A DNA stretch of 64,000 bases. Source: Anthoceros angustus (taxonomy: Eukaryota; Streptophyta; Anthocerotopsida; Anthocerotales; Anthocerotaceae). The notes below the pieces were generated by a model. That model did no database searches, had not been told where the DNA came from, and saw nothing but the letters and a program-made list of their open reading frames with translations. The position numbers and the translations under genes are program-made. Of the stretch, positions 9,440 through 21,466 are shown piece by piece; position 1 is the stretch's first letter, and the number at the start of each line of letters is the position of its first letter. The DNA lies in contig VJWM01000063.1 in NCBI GenBank assembly GCA_010909165.1, positions 1,426,001 to 1,490,000 on the forward strand, in the 5' to 3' direction.

Positions 9440-12070
9440 CCTCGATTATATCGTGGTCCGAGATGAGGAAAGGCCTACCTACAACTTGTGCCGATGACGC
9501 CACGTCTCCTTCAACTTGTTGCCGTCGTGTAAATAGTGTTGGCCACTGCCCTCTGCAAGGCGATGGATACCCGCTGTCGAAAGAAAGCCACCATCGAGGA
9601 AAGACGGAGACCCACCCCGTTCCGACGACGGTGGTAGGCTATTACACAATCCTTAATGAGCCGGGAAAAATCCTTGCCCATAGCCCCGTGAGTCTCAATG
9701 GCGAGGGTAATGAAGGCGTGGTCGTTCTGCAAAGGTGTGTACTTGTGTACCTTAGCAGTCGCACATCCCTCCGTTGCCCAGCCCAGAGGGTTGATAATGA
9801 CATGCTGACAAATGCAGTTCTGGGTAGGGTCCGTTATGATGACATTTGCAACAGAGATTTGGTCAAATTTGATTCCGCAGGCTTAATAGAAAACCTGGGG
9901 AAGGAGCCGCTGTCCTAGTGAGATGACCCGGCCAACGCGCGAAGCAAGACGAAAGGATGCCAAATGCCACCTAAGGGTACCCTAATAGAGATAGGTTGCC
10001 GACGTGGGTCAAGTCTTCCTTCAAAGCCTCATCCACAAAACCCTAAATGAAGGCCGGAGGTCCCAGGGGGGCCCTTAAGATCCTGTAAAGGAACTATGTT
10101 CCCCCCAGGAAATTGAAGAGAGGGAGTAATGCCAAACGGGGACCAAACCTTGCACTTTAGAATCTTGACCCTCAAACCCAGGCGGGAGAGCTCTAAGGAG
10201 AAGAGCACGAAAGCTTTTATGACCTTGCCCTCGGGTCCTAAGATATGAGTGTCATCCGCCATGGACGGAAAAAAGACACTTCCCGACCGCACGGCAGTGA
10301 TGGCCGTGGCCCCGGCGAGTGAACGGCAAAGAGGGCACCCCCCAAGGGATACCCACGCCTCGTCTTGGGTCATGAGTCCCACAGATGCCTTCCTTTAATG
10401 GTCCATGCTGAAAGTAGAGGGTAGACGGGGAACCATAGAAAGAGCGGACGAAAAAAATAAGACTTGCCAGGTGCCCACGTGCAACCTTGAGCTCTGTAAA
10501 AATTGCCCCTGTAGATCGTGTTGAAAGCGTTCTTGATATCCACTTGCAAGGCGACCCAATCTTGATGTGACACCAGAATCGCCGCGATACCAAACGCGGC
10601 TAACTCACAAACCCCCGGAGTGGCAATCCCAAATTGTTGGGGGCAAAGATGCACCTGGAACTGCTCCCGAAGTTGGATAGCAATGCTGCGACCTATGAGG
10701 CGTAATAATGCCTCCCCAATAATAATAGAGCACACCCTAGGCGTGGGCTTCTCCATAGCCAATAACCTGCTGGCCCCCAACACCCGAGAGATCTAGTGAA
10801 GAGTCTTACCCCTAGCCACTACCGCCGCCAGAATATTAATGAAGAGCTCTGAGAAACCGCTAGAAGGATCCTCGGGAGCAAAGTAATCCCGAAGATGATC
10901 GTAGAGTGTCCCAAACCCCCCGAAGAAAGCCGCGAGGCAGTGGTAAGAGGCCTACTGAAGACCGCCCTGTCGAGACAAAAAGGCTCCTCCGGCACGTAAT
11001 CCTGGATATCTTGTGAAATGAGGTCATCCGGGGTCGAATGTAGGGCACAGAGCGTAGAGATGGTATCCTCGCAGGCTGGCACCACTGGCTACGGGCGAAT
11101 TCGTGCTCGGGCAGCCCTGGCGTATTCCCCAGCACGGCCTAGTAAGAGACACCTCTTGAGCCGCGCCTTGGTGGGGTCCTGACAGATCCGATCCACCTTA
11201 GTAGCCTCCAACCTGGATCTTGCTGCGCGCCCCCCCTCCTCCTGTAGCTTGATCCCAACGGCCCAGCGGGCAGACGCCACCTCTCTATGGCCAGAAGAAC
11301 CACCCCTAGAGCGATGAAGACACCACCGGGGAAGAAAAAGGAACAAAGTCCAAGCCGCCTCATCCCCAAGGTCGAGGGCAAGGCGATCCAGAGTAAGCTG
11401 GTGGGCAAGGCGATCCAGAGTAAGCCGGTAGGCAAGGCGAACGTCGTCATACAGGCGCCTCAGGAGGCGTCGAGAAAGGCAGGGTACCGAAAATCGCTCT
11501 TCGAACAAGGTGAGCAGATGATCCAATTGCATTCGCAAACACTGCCAAGACTTTGAAGACGGGTCGAGGGGAGCATCCAAACTCGGAGCCAGATGTATAG
11601 CCCCACTAGAAGAAGCAAGCCTCACATGCGCCTCCGAGGTGGTTCGATCGAAGTCTTTGTGTTTGTGCCCAATGTTACATTTCACTCCCTTGACCCTACA
11701 GCACAGTTGAGCGCAGACTGGACAGGGGGTGTCCTTGACTGCCACTGAAGGAGTGGACTGCACCATCGGGGAGGGCACGAACAAACGAGAATGGCACGAT
11801 AAAGGAAACAACCTATGGACGACTGGCCCAGGGTGTCAGGGTCGAGGGGGCACCGGGTGCGAAGGACAAAGCGTCCCCGGCATTTACCAGATATATGGAG
11901 TGAACATTCCGTATGGCGAGCCCACTCGGCTGGCTGAAGGCCCCTGCCCAAAGGGGGCCGCAACCCTCCAAAACACCTGACAACCCACTGTGTAGACCCC
12001 CGCTCACGAGATCCTGAATAGAAACCCTAAAAGCCCGCGGCTGGCCGGAACATGACGGCCCCACCAAAGC
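9440..12070 (-). mobile_element. Degenerate non-LTR (LINE-type) retrotransposon, antisense
   Basis: Minus-strand fragments in the order expected for one non-LTR ORF. A Cys/His cluster (CPVCAQLCCRVKG...CNIGHKHKDF) lies near 11650-11740. A linker with basic stretches covers 11090-11500. A reverse transcriptase lies at about 10030-10780 with CPQQFGIATPG, the motif A region LQVDIKNAFN (Asp) and the catalytic MADDTHI (Asp-Asp). A C-terminal segment (FFRQRVSIALQRAVANTI) lies near 9520-9730. The frame shifts repeatedly between these parts and stops are present, so it cannot be active. I see no endonuclease domain or poly(A) tail. The open frames at 10819-11135 and 11089-11811 belong to it. Confidence 0.8.
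11370..11440. repeat. Short tandem duplication inside the retrotransposon relic
   Basis: GGCAAGGCGATCCAGAGTAAG occurs two to three times in a row with a ~30-bp period. On the minus strand it repeats LTLDRLAHQ. It is a local duplication in the linker region. Confidence 0.6.
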
Positions 12071-12811
12071 CTCCTAGCAAAGAGCAAAAGTCTATGAATC
12101 GCGATAGTGAGAGAGAATGATCCAGACTGGACTAGACTGACGGACTTGAAAGACTGAAAGACTGACGGCTCTTGTTTTTATGAGCCAAGAGTCTCAAAGT
12201 TTATGGAGGTGGAGAATCGGATCATGGATCGAAACACTTCAGCAAATATGGTCATAATGAAAGATGGTGGAGCCGTGCATTCACTCTATTCGGGGCGCCC
12301 TGCATACCTAACAACATTGAAGTTTATGGATGGAGAAAATTTGAGGAAACACATCGATATCTTCTTTAAGCTCTTTATTGCTTTGGAGTTATCAAATAAC
12401 TATCTAATATGCCTAGAGGTAATAGAGATTCTCAAAGTTGTTTTTATATCATTCTAAAAATTATTTTTGTATTATTTTACATCTTATTCCGATATGATTC
12501 CTAGGATTTTTCGGCTAAGTTCATCACCAAATTGTGAACAAAGGCTACCTCCACAAAGAATATGATGGGAGAGACATCCACAAGCCTAAGTATTTGATGT
12601 TCACCAAGGGCAAAGAATGGAGAATGAAGCAAGGTTGTAGAAGCCTTGATCACGCAAGAGATAATGTGCAACACAATAGAGAAACAAGACCTTGATTATA
12701 CACATTGGACTTTTTAATACAAATCTTTAAGTATGTAAAAAATAATTAAGTAATAAATAAATAAATAAATAAGATAGATAAATAGCTAGGTAGATATGGG
12801 GTCTCGTTACG
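12071..12811. other. AT-rich spacer with an unassigned 84-codon frame and (AATA)n tract
   Basis: A plus-strand frame at 12203-12457 (MEVENRIMDRNTSANMVIMK...) has no recognisable domain. An AATA microsatellite sits near 12745-12790. Base composition turns AT-rich from about 12430. No gene is supported. Confidence 0.35.
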
Positions 12812-13285
12812 ATGAGCGTGTTTTATTCAGCAAGGATTACTCAACAAGAGGACAACCTAGTGGCAATAGTAAAAACTTATTGTTGCTTATTTGTGTTCAT
12901 TTCACCCTTGGTTTTGAATTGAGCAACACTCAGGTGCGTGTTTTATTCGGTAAGGATTACTCAACAAGAGGACAACCTAGTGGCAATAGTAGAAACTTAT
13001 TGTTGCTTATTTGTGTTCGTTTCACCCTTGGTTTTGACTTGAGCAACACTCAGGTACTACTTGCTCACCGTAACGTCTCCCAACAAGAGGACAACCTAGC
13101 GGCATAGTAAAAATTTATTCTTGTTTATTCAACTTCATTTCACCTTTGGTTTTGACTTGAGCAACACTCAGGCACTACTTGCTCACCGGTAAAAACTTGT
13201 TATTGTTTATTCAACTTCATTTCACCTTTGATTTTGACTTGAGCAACACTCACGTACTACTTGCTCACCGTAAAGTCTCGCCGTA
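12812..13285. repeat. ~120-bp tandem repeat, two full and two degraded copies
   Basis: Units carry TTTTATTC(A/G)G(C/T)AAGGATTACTC, AACAAGAGGACAACCTAG and GTTTTGA(A/C)TTGAGCAACACTCAGG. The first two units start at about 12816 and 12936, exactly 120 bp apart. A third near 13052 has a different head (TACTACTTGCTCACCGTAA), and a fourth, shorter copy near 13170 lacks the middle. No protein is supported. Confidence 0.85.
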
Positions 13286-13529
13286 AGGTCTCGCCTATGT
13301 AATATGACAAGGAATCTAGTGCGCTTCTCGGGTTTGTTGTCTTTATATACACTTAAGTTTCCAAGAGCGACAAAATTCATTTCGTGATGCATTAGTGCAT
13401 AAGGTTACTTGTCATACATTTATGTGAGTCTCTTTCCATGAAGGCAGGGTCGGTAGTGCCCTTGAGTATTGTTTTCATTTCATTTGACAAACTTCCTCAA
13501 TTGCCATAATTGTAATATGACGAGCGTCG
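13286..13529. other. Spacer between two tandem repeats
   Basis: No feature recognised; only short frames. Confidence 0.3.
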
Positions 13530-13950
13530 AGCATGTAACATGGCAGGCGAGTGTGGGGCATGTAATATAACAGGCGAGCTTTCCGCATGTAATTCAGCGG
13601 ATGAGCGTTCACGTTCAGCACGTAATGCGGTGGGCGAGCGTTTAGCATGTAATACGATGGGTGAGCATTCAGTATGTAATTCGGCCGGGGAGCGTTCAGC
13701 ATGTAATTCGGCGGTGGAGCGATCAGCATGTAATTCGGCGGTGGAGCGTTCACGTTCGACGTAATGCGGTGGGCGGCTTAGCATGTCGATGGTGAGCATT
13801 CGATGTAATTCGGTGGAGCGTTGACGTAATTCGGTGGAGCGATCAAGATGTAATTCAATGGGTGAGCATTCGATGTAATTGGTGGAGCGTTGACGTAATT
13901 CAATGGGTGAGTATTTAGCATGTAATTCGACGAGCGGGCAGCGGAGGAGA
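13530..13950. repeat. 27-bp minisatellite, about 15 degenerate units
   Basis: Units have the consensus GCATGTAATTCGG followed by a G-rich part and GAGCGTTCA; well-preserved ones between 13650 and 13740 are exactly 27 bp. The period is nine codons, so a plus-strand frame repeats ACNSAVERS and minus-strand frames repeat AERSTAELH. These open frames are by-products of the period. The array decays towards 13950, with units shortened mainly around CG-rich parts. Confidence 0.9.
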
Positions 13951-16924
13951 GTAGGACGTAAAAAATAAAAATAAAGCCCGAGCTATATTCTCGCCTTCTC
14001 CTTTGGCTGTATATGACAACGACGCCTATCATTCAAAGCAAAGGGACTCCGAAAGCCTAGTCATGTTCTATTTATTGCTTCCCATTTTTCCACTACACTA
14101 CCCAACCCATTGATTCTATATTGGGAGGGCTAAGGGTTTATATATAGAGGAGCATGTTTTTGCTATATAATTTACTAAGCATACAAGGGGAATGCGTTAT
14201 TGTAGACAAAGAGATGAGCCGCATGTTGTTCACATTCCTCGTCTTCCGTCGCTCTCCCGCCCTCTAAGTTTGCATTAACTCATGCGTGGATTGGGCCAGA
14301 CTGTAGTGCATTAGAAGGGGAGGACGAACCAAACTTGGAATATCTAATTGCACACGAGATATGACTTACTTAGCCTCCCTAACACCAGCACACGGGTGGA
14401 TCGATCCATGCTTCGGCTTCTCTATCTTTGACCACATGTACAGGGTCCAGGATCCACCCCTATGACTTTGTCTTTGCCTTCAAGACTTCAAGTGTAATAC
14501 GCATGCCTACCCTTAAGAGGATTCTGTGGGCAGGCGCACACACTGAATTTGACGGCTAAATTTCCCACGCAATGTTGCTCCGCGCCATCACCATTTGTCT
14601 CGGCGCCATCACAAAAGTCTCCAATGCAAGTGGGGGATATTAAAAAGCGCATTGTCATGGATGAGGTTCAATTCGATGGTAATTAGGATAATTAATGGTG
14701 ATTTGGTAATGAAGTTAGCATTTAGAAATACATTAAATGCATTTAGTAATTAACGTTTCATACGGAATTGAGGCCCGAAGCGGTCACCATCAAGATGCAA
14801 GGAGATGCGGAGTGCACGGAGTGATGCAAGCCAGCTGCAACATGGAAGGATCGAGAGCTCAAGAAACATAAAGGGACCTTCCCGACACCAACGTCAATTG
14901 TTAGAAGTCTCTTCTTGAGCAAGAATTGCGACAAAGAACTCGGTGAGATAAGAATTGAAAACGACACAATGAAGATGGTTGTTCTGCTCTGGAGATGTCC
15001 AGAATGTTTGCGCGAGCCGTGAACTTATAACAACTCTTTGCGGTGCGGGTCTGTGATGAACGGGCATGCATCACGTTTTAGTGCGACGGCTCTCATTTTT
15101 CTGCGTGGCATGCTTGGCTGATGATTCTTTTTGTGCATCCAAAGATTGACATGATGCTGGATATGATCAGTGTCACTTGCATTCGCATGAATGCTTTCTC
15201 TGCAAACAACCAAGCCAAACAAATCTATGCATATACTTGTACGAACCAATAAGAATAGGAAAGAGTTGCTAGCTTGTCATGGCACAAACACACTCTCCCC
15301 ACGAGAACAACATGCTAATTCTTCACACATCGCTCTCATAGCCATAGCTTTGGCATGTTGCAGATCGAGAAGACAAGCTATGATACGAGCTTGTCATATG
15401 TAAAGAGTCTATATATACTAGCCCTTACCATCGGCATATTCTTAAGATATTTTATTGGCATCAGCATATGCCAAAAATATCCTAAAAATACACTATAATA
15501 TGTAAGGAATATCCTAAAGCATATTACTAGTGCTTATCCACTTAGCTATCGCTACCATTGTTTAATTCAAACTAATCAAGCCTTAATTAACATAAGCGCG
15601 TTAGTGATGGATTAATGCTAATTACTTATCTTCAAATATCTTTACATTCATGTGTTGATAATATTCTTGGCGTTCAGGATTGGAGGATTGAAGATGTATT
15701 GTCAAGATTTTGGGGGTCGTTTCGAAAGAGATTGTAGCCTTTTGCAAGCTTTTCAATCACCTCCAAGCTTTCCAAAGATCTTCTGCAAGTTTTGAAAAGG
15801 TGTTTCTTAGTTCTTAGGATATTCTTTCACTTAGTAACTTGTTTAGCAGTTTCTCTTGTTTCTTTAGGGTTCAAAGTTTATAATTCATGGATTTTAACTT
15901 TTAAGTCCTGATAATTTATCTTTAAATTCCTTAAATCTATTTCTTACTTTAGGGAACTAGTCTTAAGTCATCCTAAACCCTAACTATTACGTTAGGTTTG
16001 AAAATAGGTTTCTTAGTTCCTAGTAGGTTTTTAATATGTTTCTTAGTCCCTAATTGTCATATTGGTTTAAGGAATATATTTCTTGATTCTTAAATATCTC
16101 ATATTGATTTCAAATCAATATTTCTCATCTAGTTATGTCTCCAGTTATGCTTAGGGTTGTCCTGGAAATTGCTGGTTGGCCTCTAGTGATCTGGCAATGT
16201 ATCAACAATTGGTAAAAATGCAAAAAATGGAGGGTGGCAAGCTATCACAGGCTCCTCGCCTCATTTTTTATGCAAGCTATCAAAGTTTCTCGGCAGCGTA
16301 CAGAGCTAGCAATTAATGAAGGGTTTGAAGCCCACAAGTGCAGGAAACCAAGCAAATATAGATAGGCTTTTGGGGCCAAAGCCTAGAAGACATGAAGATG
16401 AGGCAAATCCCAAAAGTCGACCATGCCAACATCAAGCCAGCATCACAAAATCAGAAGAAGACATTAAGTCATCGTTAAGCTTGGATGATTGACAAGACAC
16501 AACCTGCTCGAGCCTATCTCTTTTCTTAACATGATCATCATCACAATATATGTAGTCTAGAGTTGAAGAGGGTTAAAGCCCACAAGATCTAGGGGAACTC
16601 TACACAATCAAGCAATTGAAGCAGGATGGCCACTACTTGCCCCAGCATTTTTACAAGCTGCTACAACCTCATGGGGTTTTTAGGTGCACGTCTTCTTAAG
16701 TCTCAAAAAAGCCTAGATCCAGTAACAAGTCTACGCAACCCAACAATAGTTGAATGACCACAGCATGCAAGATCTCAATATTCAAGACTTGAAGCTGGGG
16801 CCAAACAATGAAAAACATTCAATCAACATTCATTTTGGGGCTTGAAGGTGTGGGCGGCTATAGTACTTCCGTTGACCTCTTGTTCCGAGCCCAAGCTGTC
16901 ACCATGGTCTCCAAACCTTACTTA
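13951..16924. other. Gene-poor AT-rich interval
   Basis: No open frame longer than about 75 codons and no recognisable protein. Local features are repeated 'tttcttagtt' phrases between 15790 and 16100 and several runs of T. The segment at 16140-16900 could be an old transposon remnant, but I found no terminal repeats or coding motif. Confidence 0.35.
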
Positions 16925-17105
16925 CAAACATAGAATGCTAAGAACTTAAATTGATGTGCTTAAAATGGTACTTAGATGGGGTGCTTAGAAGGAATGGATG
17001 CTATAAGAACATTGCTGTTAAGCATCCTACGCTTAGATCCGTACTTAGATAGGTGCTTAGAGGGAGTGGAAGTTGTTAAGTACTAAGTACCAAGTCCCAT
17101 GATTG
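16925..17105. repeat. MITE-like dispersed repeat, copy 1
   Basis: Contains two internal direct repeats (TACTTAGATGGGGTGCTTAG and TACTTAGATAGGTGCTTAG) around a TTAAGCATCCTACGCTTAGA core. The reverse complement matches 29862-29998, including CACTCCCTYTAAGCACC and GGATGCTTAA. Small size, no coding capacity and two dispersed copies suggest a non-autonomous DNA element. No clean terminal inverted repeat is seen. Confidence 0.6.
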
Positions 17106-17219
17106 GAAAATTCCGTCAAGTGGACTAAAATGTGGTATGTGCACAGGAACATAGGTACATACATGGTACTACATATGTAGGTATGTACACGCATAGATTC
17201 ATCCAAGTGTGGTGAAAGC

Positions 17220-17636
17220 AGTTGAGTGATTGGTGACGATCGCTAGGATTCCTTTAATCTTACTTTAGTGGTATTGGAAGCGTCTGGGGCCAAGCACAGA
17301 GTTCCTTCCCGGAGGTGCAAGCAAGCGAAAGGTGCTTGTGCGCATCCGAGGCTGGGAAGATGTGGAGGATCAGCGGAGGGAGAGCATGTGTGGACGACGT
17401 TGCCGCCACGCGCGATCTCTCTGGCTTGTTCCTGCTCGATGCTGGCGTTAGCGGTGTGATGGTCGAGGGCCTCTGCTGGTGCCATCTGTGATCCCTCAGC
17501 TCGCGGGAGCCGCTGCAGGTCGGGGCCGAATTTCGGTTCAGCAAGGTGCAGATCACCGCCGATGAAGGCGAGCACAGCTGGGCGTGTGCGGTGCACCGTA
17601 ATTTGAAGGAGGAGGGGGGGAGCAGGCTAGGCAGTC
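17220..17636 (+). promoter_or_regulatory. Presumed promoter and 5' UTR of MO25
   Basis: GC content rises sharply from about 17280 up to the MO25 start at 17637, and a G-rich run lies about 20 bp upstream of the ATG. No exon or TATA box could be supported. Long minus-strand frames here (17243-17596) reflect the GC content. Confidence 0.35.
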
Positions 17637-20334
17637 ATGCCCAAGGGTTTGTTCAAGACCAAGCCCCGGACGGCTCAAGAGCTTGTCCGGGCCACTAGGG
17701 ACCTTCTGCTCACTGTGGATCAGCTGCCATTGCGCGACCCTAAGAGGGAGGAGAAGGTGCGGATTTTGCTTGTTGACACTTCCGGGCAAGCAAGCAGCGG
17801 GAATCCCGCGACCAGTGCGGATCTCTTATCTTGTTCCTGCATCTATGGCAGATTGCTGAATTGGTCAAGGATATTCGGGAAATGAAGATCGCTCTGTACG
17901 GCAACAGCGAGTGCGAGCCTGTGCCGGAGGTGCAAGCGCAATTGACGCAGGAGGTGTTTCGGGAGAACACGTTGAGGCTTCTTATTTTAGTGCTTCCCAG
18001 GCTCGAACTGGAGGTGGCAGGCTGACGTTTTCCATATCCCCTTCGTTGCTTCTGGAGCAGCTGTCTGATATGCGTTCCATGGCGTCGTGTAGGCACGCAA
18101 GGATATCACGCAAGTGGTTGCCAATTTGCAGCGGCAGCAGGTGCAATTCCGCCTTGTTGCCTGTGACTACTTGGAAGCAAACAAGGATTTGCTGGATCGA
18201 CTTATTGCAGGGTGAGTGCGCGATCTGCCTCCCAGGGTTGAAGGAGGGTTTGATCCTTCTTGGTGCGGTCATATGCATCTTCGAGGCATCAACATTTCTG
18301 ACTATCCGTCCTGGTAGCACTTCTTGTTGCCCTGAACTGGCCCGCGCAGTAGAGGCCTTATTCGGGGCGCCGTTCTTGCGGCCCTTACCTTGACCTGAAC
18401 CATAGAAGGGGTAGTGCCGCAAGACTGTCTGAATCTCCTTGTTAGCAGGCTGTTTTCGGGTCTAACATCGTGAAGGCCCTTTCTCTTACGAGTCGGTGAT
18501 AAAATGCTGCCCAAAAGTTATCGGTACTAGTTTTTAAGGTCTACTTGGTGGTATTTTGCGTAATCTAGCTTGCTCCCTTTGCAGATATGAGAATCCAGAG
18601 GTGGCTTTGCATTATGGTTCGATGCTTCGAGAGTGTATTCGACATCAAAGCATTACGCGGTAAGGTGTCGCTGGCATCTTATCGTTCTGCCAAGTTCAGC
18701 CTCTGGTAGTTTTATAAGTTGGTGTGTACAGTTTGCCAAGGCATGATATTTTGTCATATCCCAAGTTGCTTACCTAAGCCTGCCACCGTCCTGTAGTGTT
18801 TCTGCATGTTGGGCTTTCAGTTTTGATCGTTGGCATGCTTCTTTCCGGTTAGCATACCATCTGATAGCTACCGATGTTACATGGTCAGGTATGTTCTGGA
18901 GTCAGAAAACATGGCAAAAATATTTGGGTATATTGAGCTTCCCAATTTTGATGTGGCATCTGATGCTGCAGCAACTTTTAAGGTTAGCTTTACTCTCTGC
19001 TGTCCACAATATTGTAGATACTGTGAACGGTAACGAGCTGGGTCACAGACTGTCACTTGCGCGGTGGCACCGATTTAGCTTAGAACAAGACGGCCTAGCG
19101 TGTCTATCATCACCTGCAAAATGAAAAAAGGTTTATGAATCGCTGACAAATGGGTTTGAGAGGAAAGCTTAGCCTAGAATTAGTGCAGAGTTCTTCTCCT
19201 TGCTCTTCTTTCACGGGCTCCTAAATCCTGATGATGTGCTTTGAACTCCTGCTTGTACTGCAAGCTAGGGGACTGACTGCCCTGCCTTGCCCTTTCCTGC
19301 CCTAATGGCGTTTGTGGTGCATTGTTTTATTATTTGGTAATCAGGAGCTTTTGACGAGACACAAGTCGACTGTTGCAGAGTATCTCAACAGAAATTATGA
19401 CTGGGTGAGTATTTGTCTGCTGAATTCTTTCCCGTCCTGGAGTTAGTAATCGAAATATAATCTGTGTTTTCCGTCTGCAGTTCTTCACTAATTTCAACAC
19501 TAAATTATTGGAGTCAGAAAAATATATTACAAGGCGACAGGCAGTGAAGGTTTGTATGTGCATGTGACTTGACCTTCTTGTACGACATAGTCTTTTCTGG
19601 TGGACATTGTTTCTAGTGCTTTCGTGGTTCTTTCTTGCTCCTCCGTACTCTCAATCATTGTCTGAAACTTGTGGTGCTGTTACTTTTCTGATGGAAAGCC
19701 TAACGCAAGTGTGGATGTAAGTAGCTACTTGGAGACATTCTACTGGATCGAGCAAATGTCTCTGTGATGATGCGATATGTGAGCTCAAAAGAAAATCTCA
19801 TAATCCTCATGACTCTTTTGAAGGTAGGCAATAGCTCTGCTCTTGGGCTAACAATGTGTTGTCGATTCCTGGTTGCTGTTCGTTCTGTTATCTTCTCTAG
19901 ATTTATGCTTTATTGGGTTGATTGTAACTGCAGGATCCAAGCAAAAACATTCAAGTTGAAGCTTTCCATGTTTTCAAGGTTTAGCTTCGGTGTTCAGTCT
20001 CACTGTTCCGTTCTGTTCATTGTAAGCATGTGCTGGTTTGGTGGCTTAACTCACGTTCATGCTTCAAGGCTTCAGGTGTTTGTTGCAAATGCCAGTAAGC
20101 CTGCAGACATTGTGAGCATCCTTGTGGGCAATCGCACCAAGCTGCTGCGGTTCTTCAGTACCTTCAACACAGAAAAAGGTACCTTCAAACATGATGGAGG
20201 CGATAGATAACATTTATTGTTGATCGCTCAATCTTCCTCTCCTGGTGTACGCAGGGGATGAGCAATTTGAACAAGACAAGGCACAGGTCGTAAACGAGAT
20301 TTCCAGGTTGACGGCTCCAGCCGGATTTGCATGA
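17637..20334 (+). CDS. MO25: MO25/CAB39-like scaffold protein, 11 exons, 341 aa
   Basis: Exons: 17637-17756, 17852-18013, 18093-18211, 18585-18659, 18889-18982, 19345-19404, 19481-19549, 19725-19823, 19934-19978, 20076-20178, 20255-20334. All ten introns are GT-AG (76-373 bp), phases agree throughout, and the 1026-nt coding sequence has no frameshift. It reads [20 protein letters not shown] at the start, then [78 protein letters not shown] and a C-terminal [17 protein letters not shown]. Length and sequence match MO25 (calcium-binding protein 39), a helical-repeat scaffold that activates STE20/GCK-type kinases and acts in polarity and cytokinesis. Fragments of a related gene recur in every unit of the downstream array. 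Confidence 0.95.
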
Positions 20335-20444
20335 TTGCCGATTCCTCGTTTTCCCCCCGTTCTCGTCAGAACGATTGGCCTGTAATGTAGTGTTTATAAG
20401 CGACCTGCGCGCGCCTAAATTATTGGATCAGTGCCATGAGAACC

Positions 20445-21065
20445 ACGGTTGGCCTGCGGATGCACGTTCTACCCGTCCAGGCCAACACGCCACCTAGCTT
20501 TGTTTCAAACCCCTAGCAGGGAGAACGTCGCTCATCTGGCTGGTGTGCCCTCCATTCCTTCCTATGTTTCTGAAATAAGAAGCCCTCCCACATCCGGAAC
20601 TCCTGACCACATCCCGTGGTCACTTCCCTCATCAGGCTCCTCAGCAAGTCCAGCACCACGCTTTGTGGCGCCTGGCTCGACGACGCCCTTCAGTTCGACA
20701 GCCGGGATGCGCGCCGCCAAGATCTCCCTGGATCAGAAGCTCACGTCCAAGGTCTCGTGGCTCAGTTCTGTGGCCGATGTCACCTTGTAGGCAAGTACAT
20801 CACCGTCTCCCACCTCCCACTTCGGTCGCAAGGCGGATGAGATCGGGGATGGTTGGGCGCTGGATGCCGATGTTCGCAATCTCGGCATCTTTGGGTTTGT
20901 TTTGGCCCCTTCACCTTCCAGAATCATCGTCGTTGCGTGCTTTGTTACTTCTACCTCTCATAGGAACATGTTGCGCAGCCGTGTCTGGAATTACATTCAC
21001 TGTCCAGAGCTGTGCTCTTTGGCTTGCAGACTTTGTCGTGTTCGAATTTCAGTTTAAACAATGGT
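20445..21065 (+). pseudogene. Remnant of unrecognised 'gene C' next to MO25
   Basis: The plus strand reads ISLDQKLTSKVSWLSSVADV, then (after a frame change) DEIGDGWALDADVRNLGIFG and a hydrophobic IIVVACFVTS. The same series occurs on the minus strand in each array unit (LDQKLTT...DSIPDVTL, FGRKADELG, WALDADVCNLRIFVASATRI, YASTIAIVVAFFVIPF). The family is one I do not recognise; the hydrophobic end suggests a C-terminal membrane segment. A stop after DVTL and frame changes imply a broken or intron-bearing gene. Confidence 0.5.
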
Positions 21066-21466
21066 AAGGAAGCATGTGTTTACACCCAGAAGAATCCTGT
21101 ACAACAGCAAAAGACTCATACCAAATCACACTACTTGGAGTAGATACATCAGACCACTACCATCGATATTCCATTTCAATTGACAATATTCGAGCCAGCA
21201 GACCCACCGCCATTGTGAGATGTGAAAACATCACTTCCGCTCATTGGGACTGTCTCCCAGCCAGCCTTCCGCTCTTCAGCAGCTAAATGTCCAGCGCTCT
21301 TAGTGGCAACTGCTCTCTTCGAAGGGCGGGATCTAGTTTCTGCTCAACATCCCCACTAGCAGCGTCTTCCATTCATCGTCGTCCTCCTCATCACTCTCCT
21401 GCTCGGTGTCAGGGTTCATAGCTGTTGAAGGTAGGCTAGAGGAGCCAAGGAAGCTGGACTGGCGAC

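Noticed and set aside
13475-14032. Repeat-protein frames on both strands (ACNSAVERS, NAPPPNYML type)
   Set aside because: They arise from the 27-bp period of the minisatellite; no start context or neighbouring exon supports a gene.
17243-17596. Minus-strand 117-codon frame upstream of MO25
   Set aside because: It lies in the GC-rich 5' region of MO25, on the other strand, with no recognisable motif.
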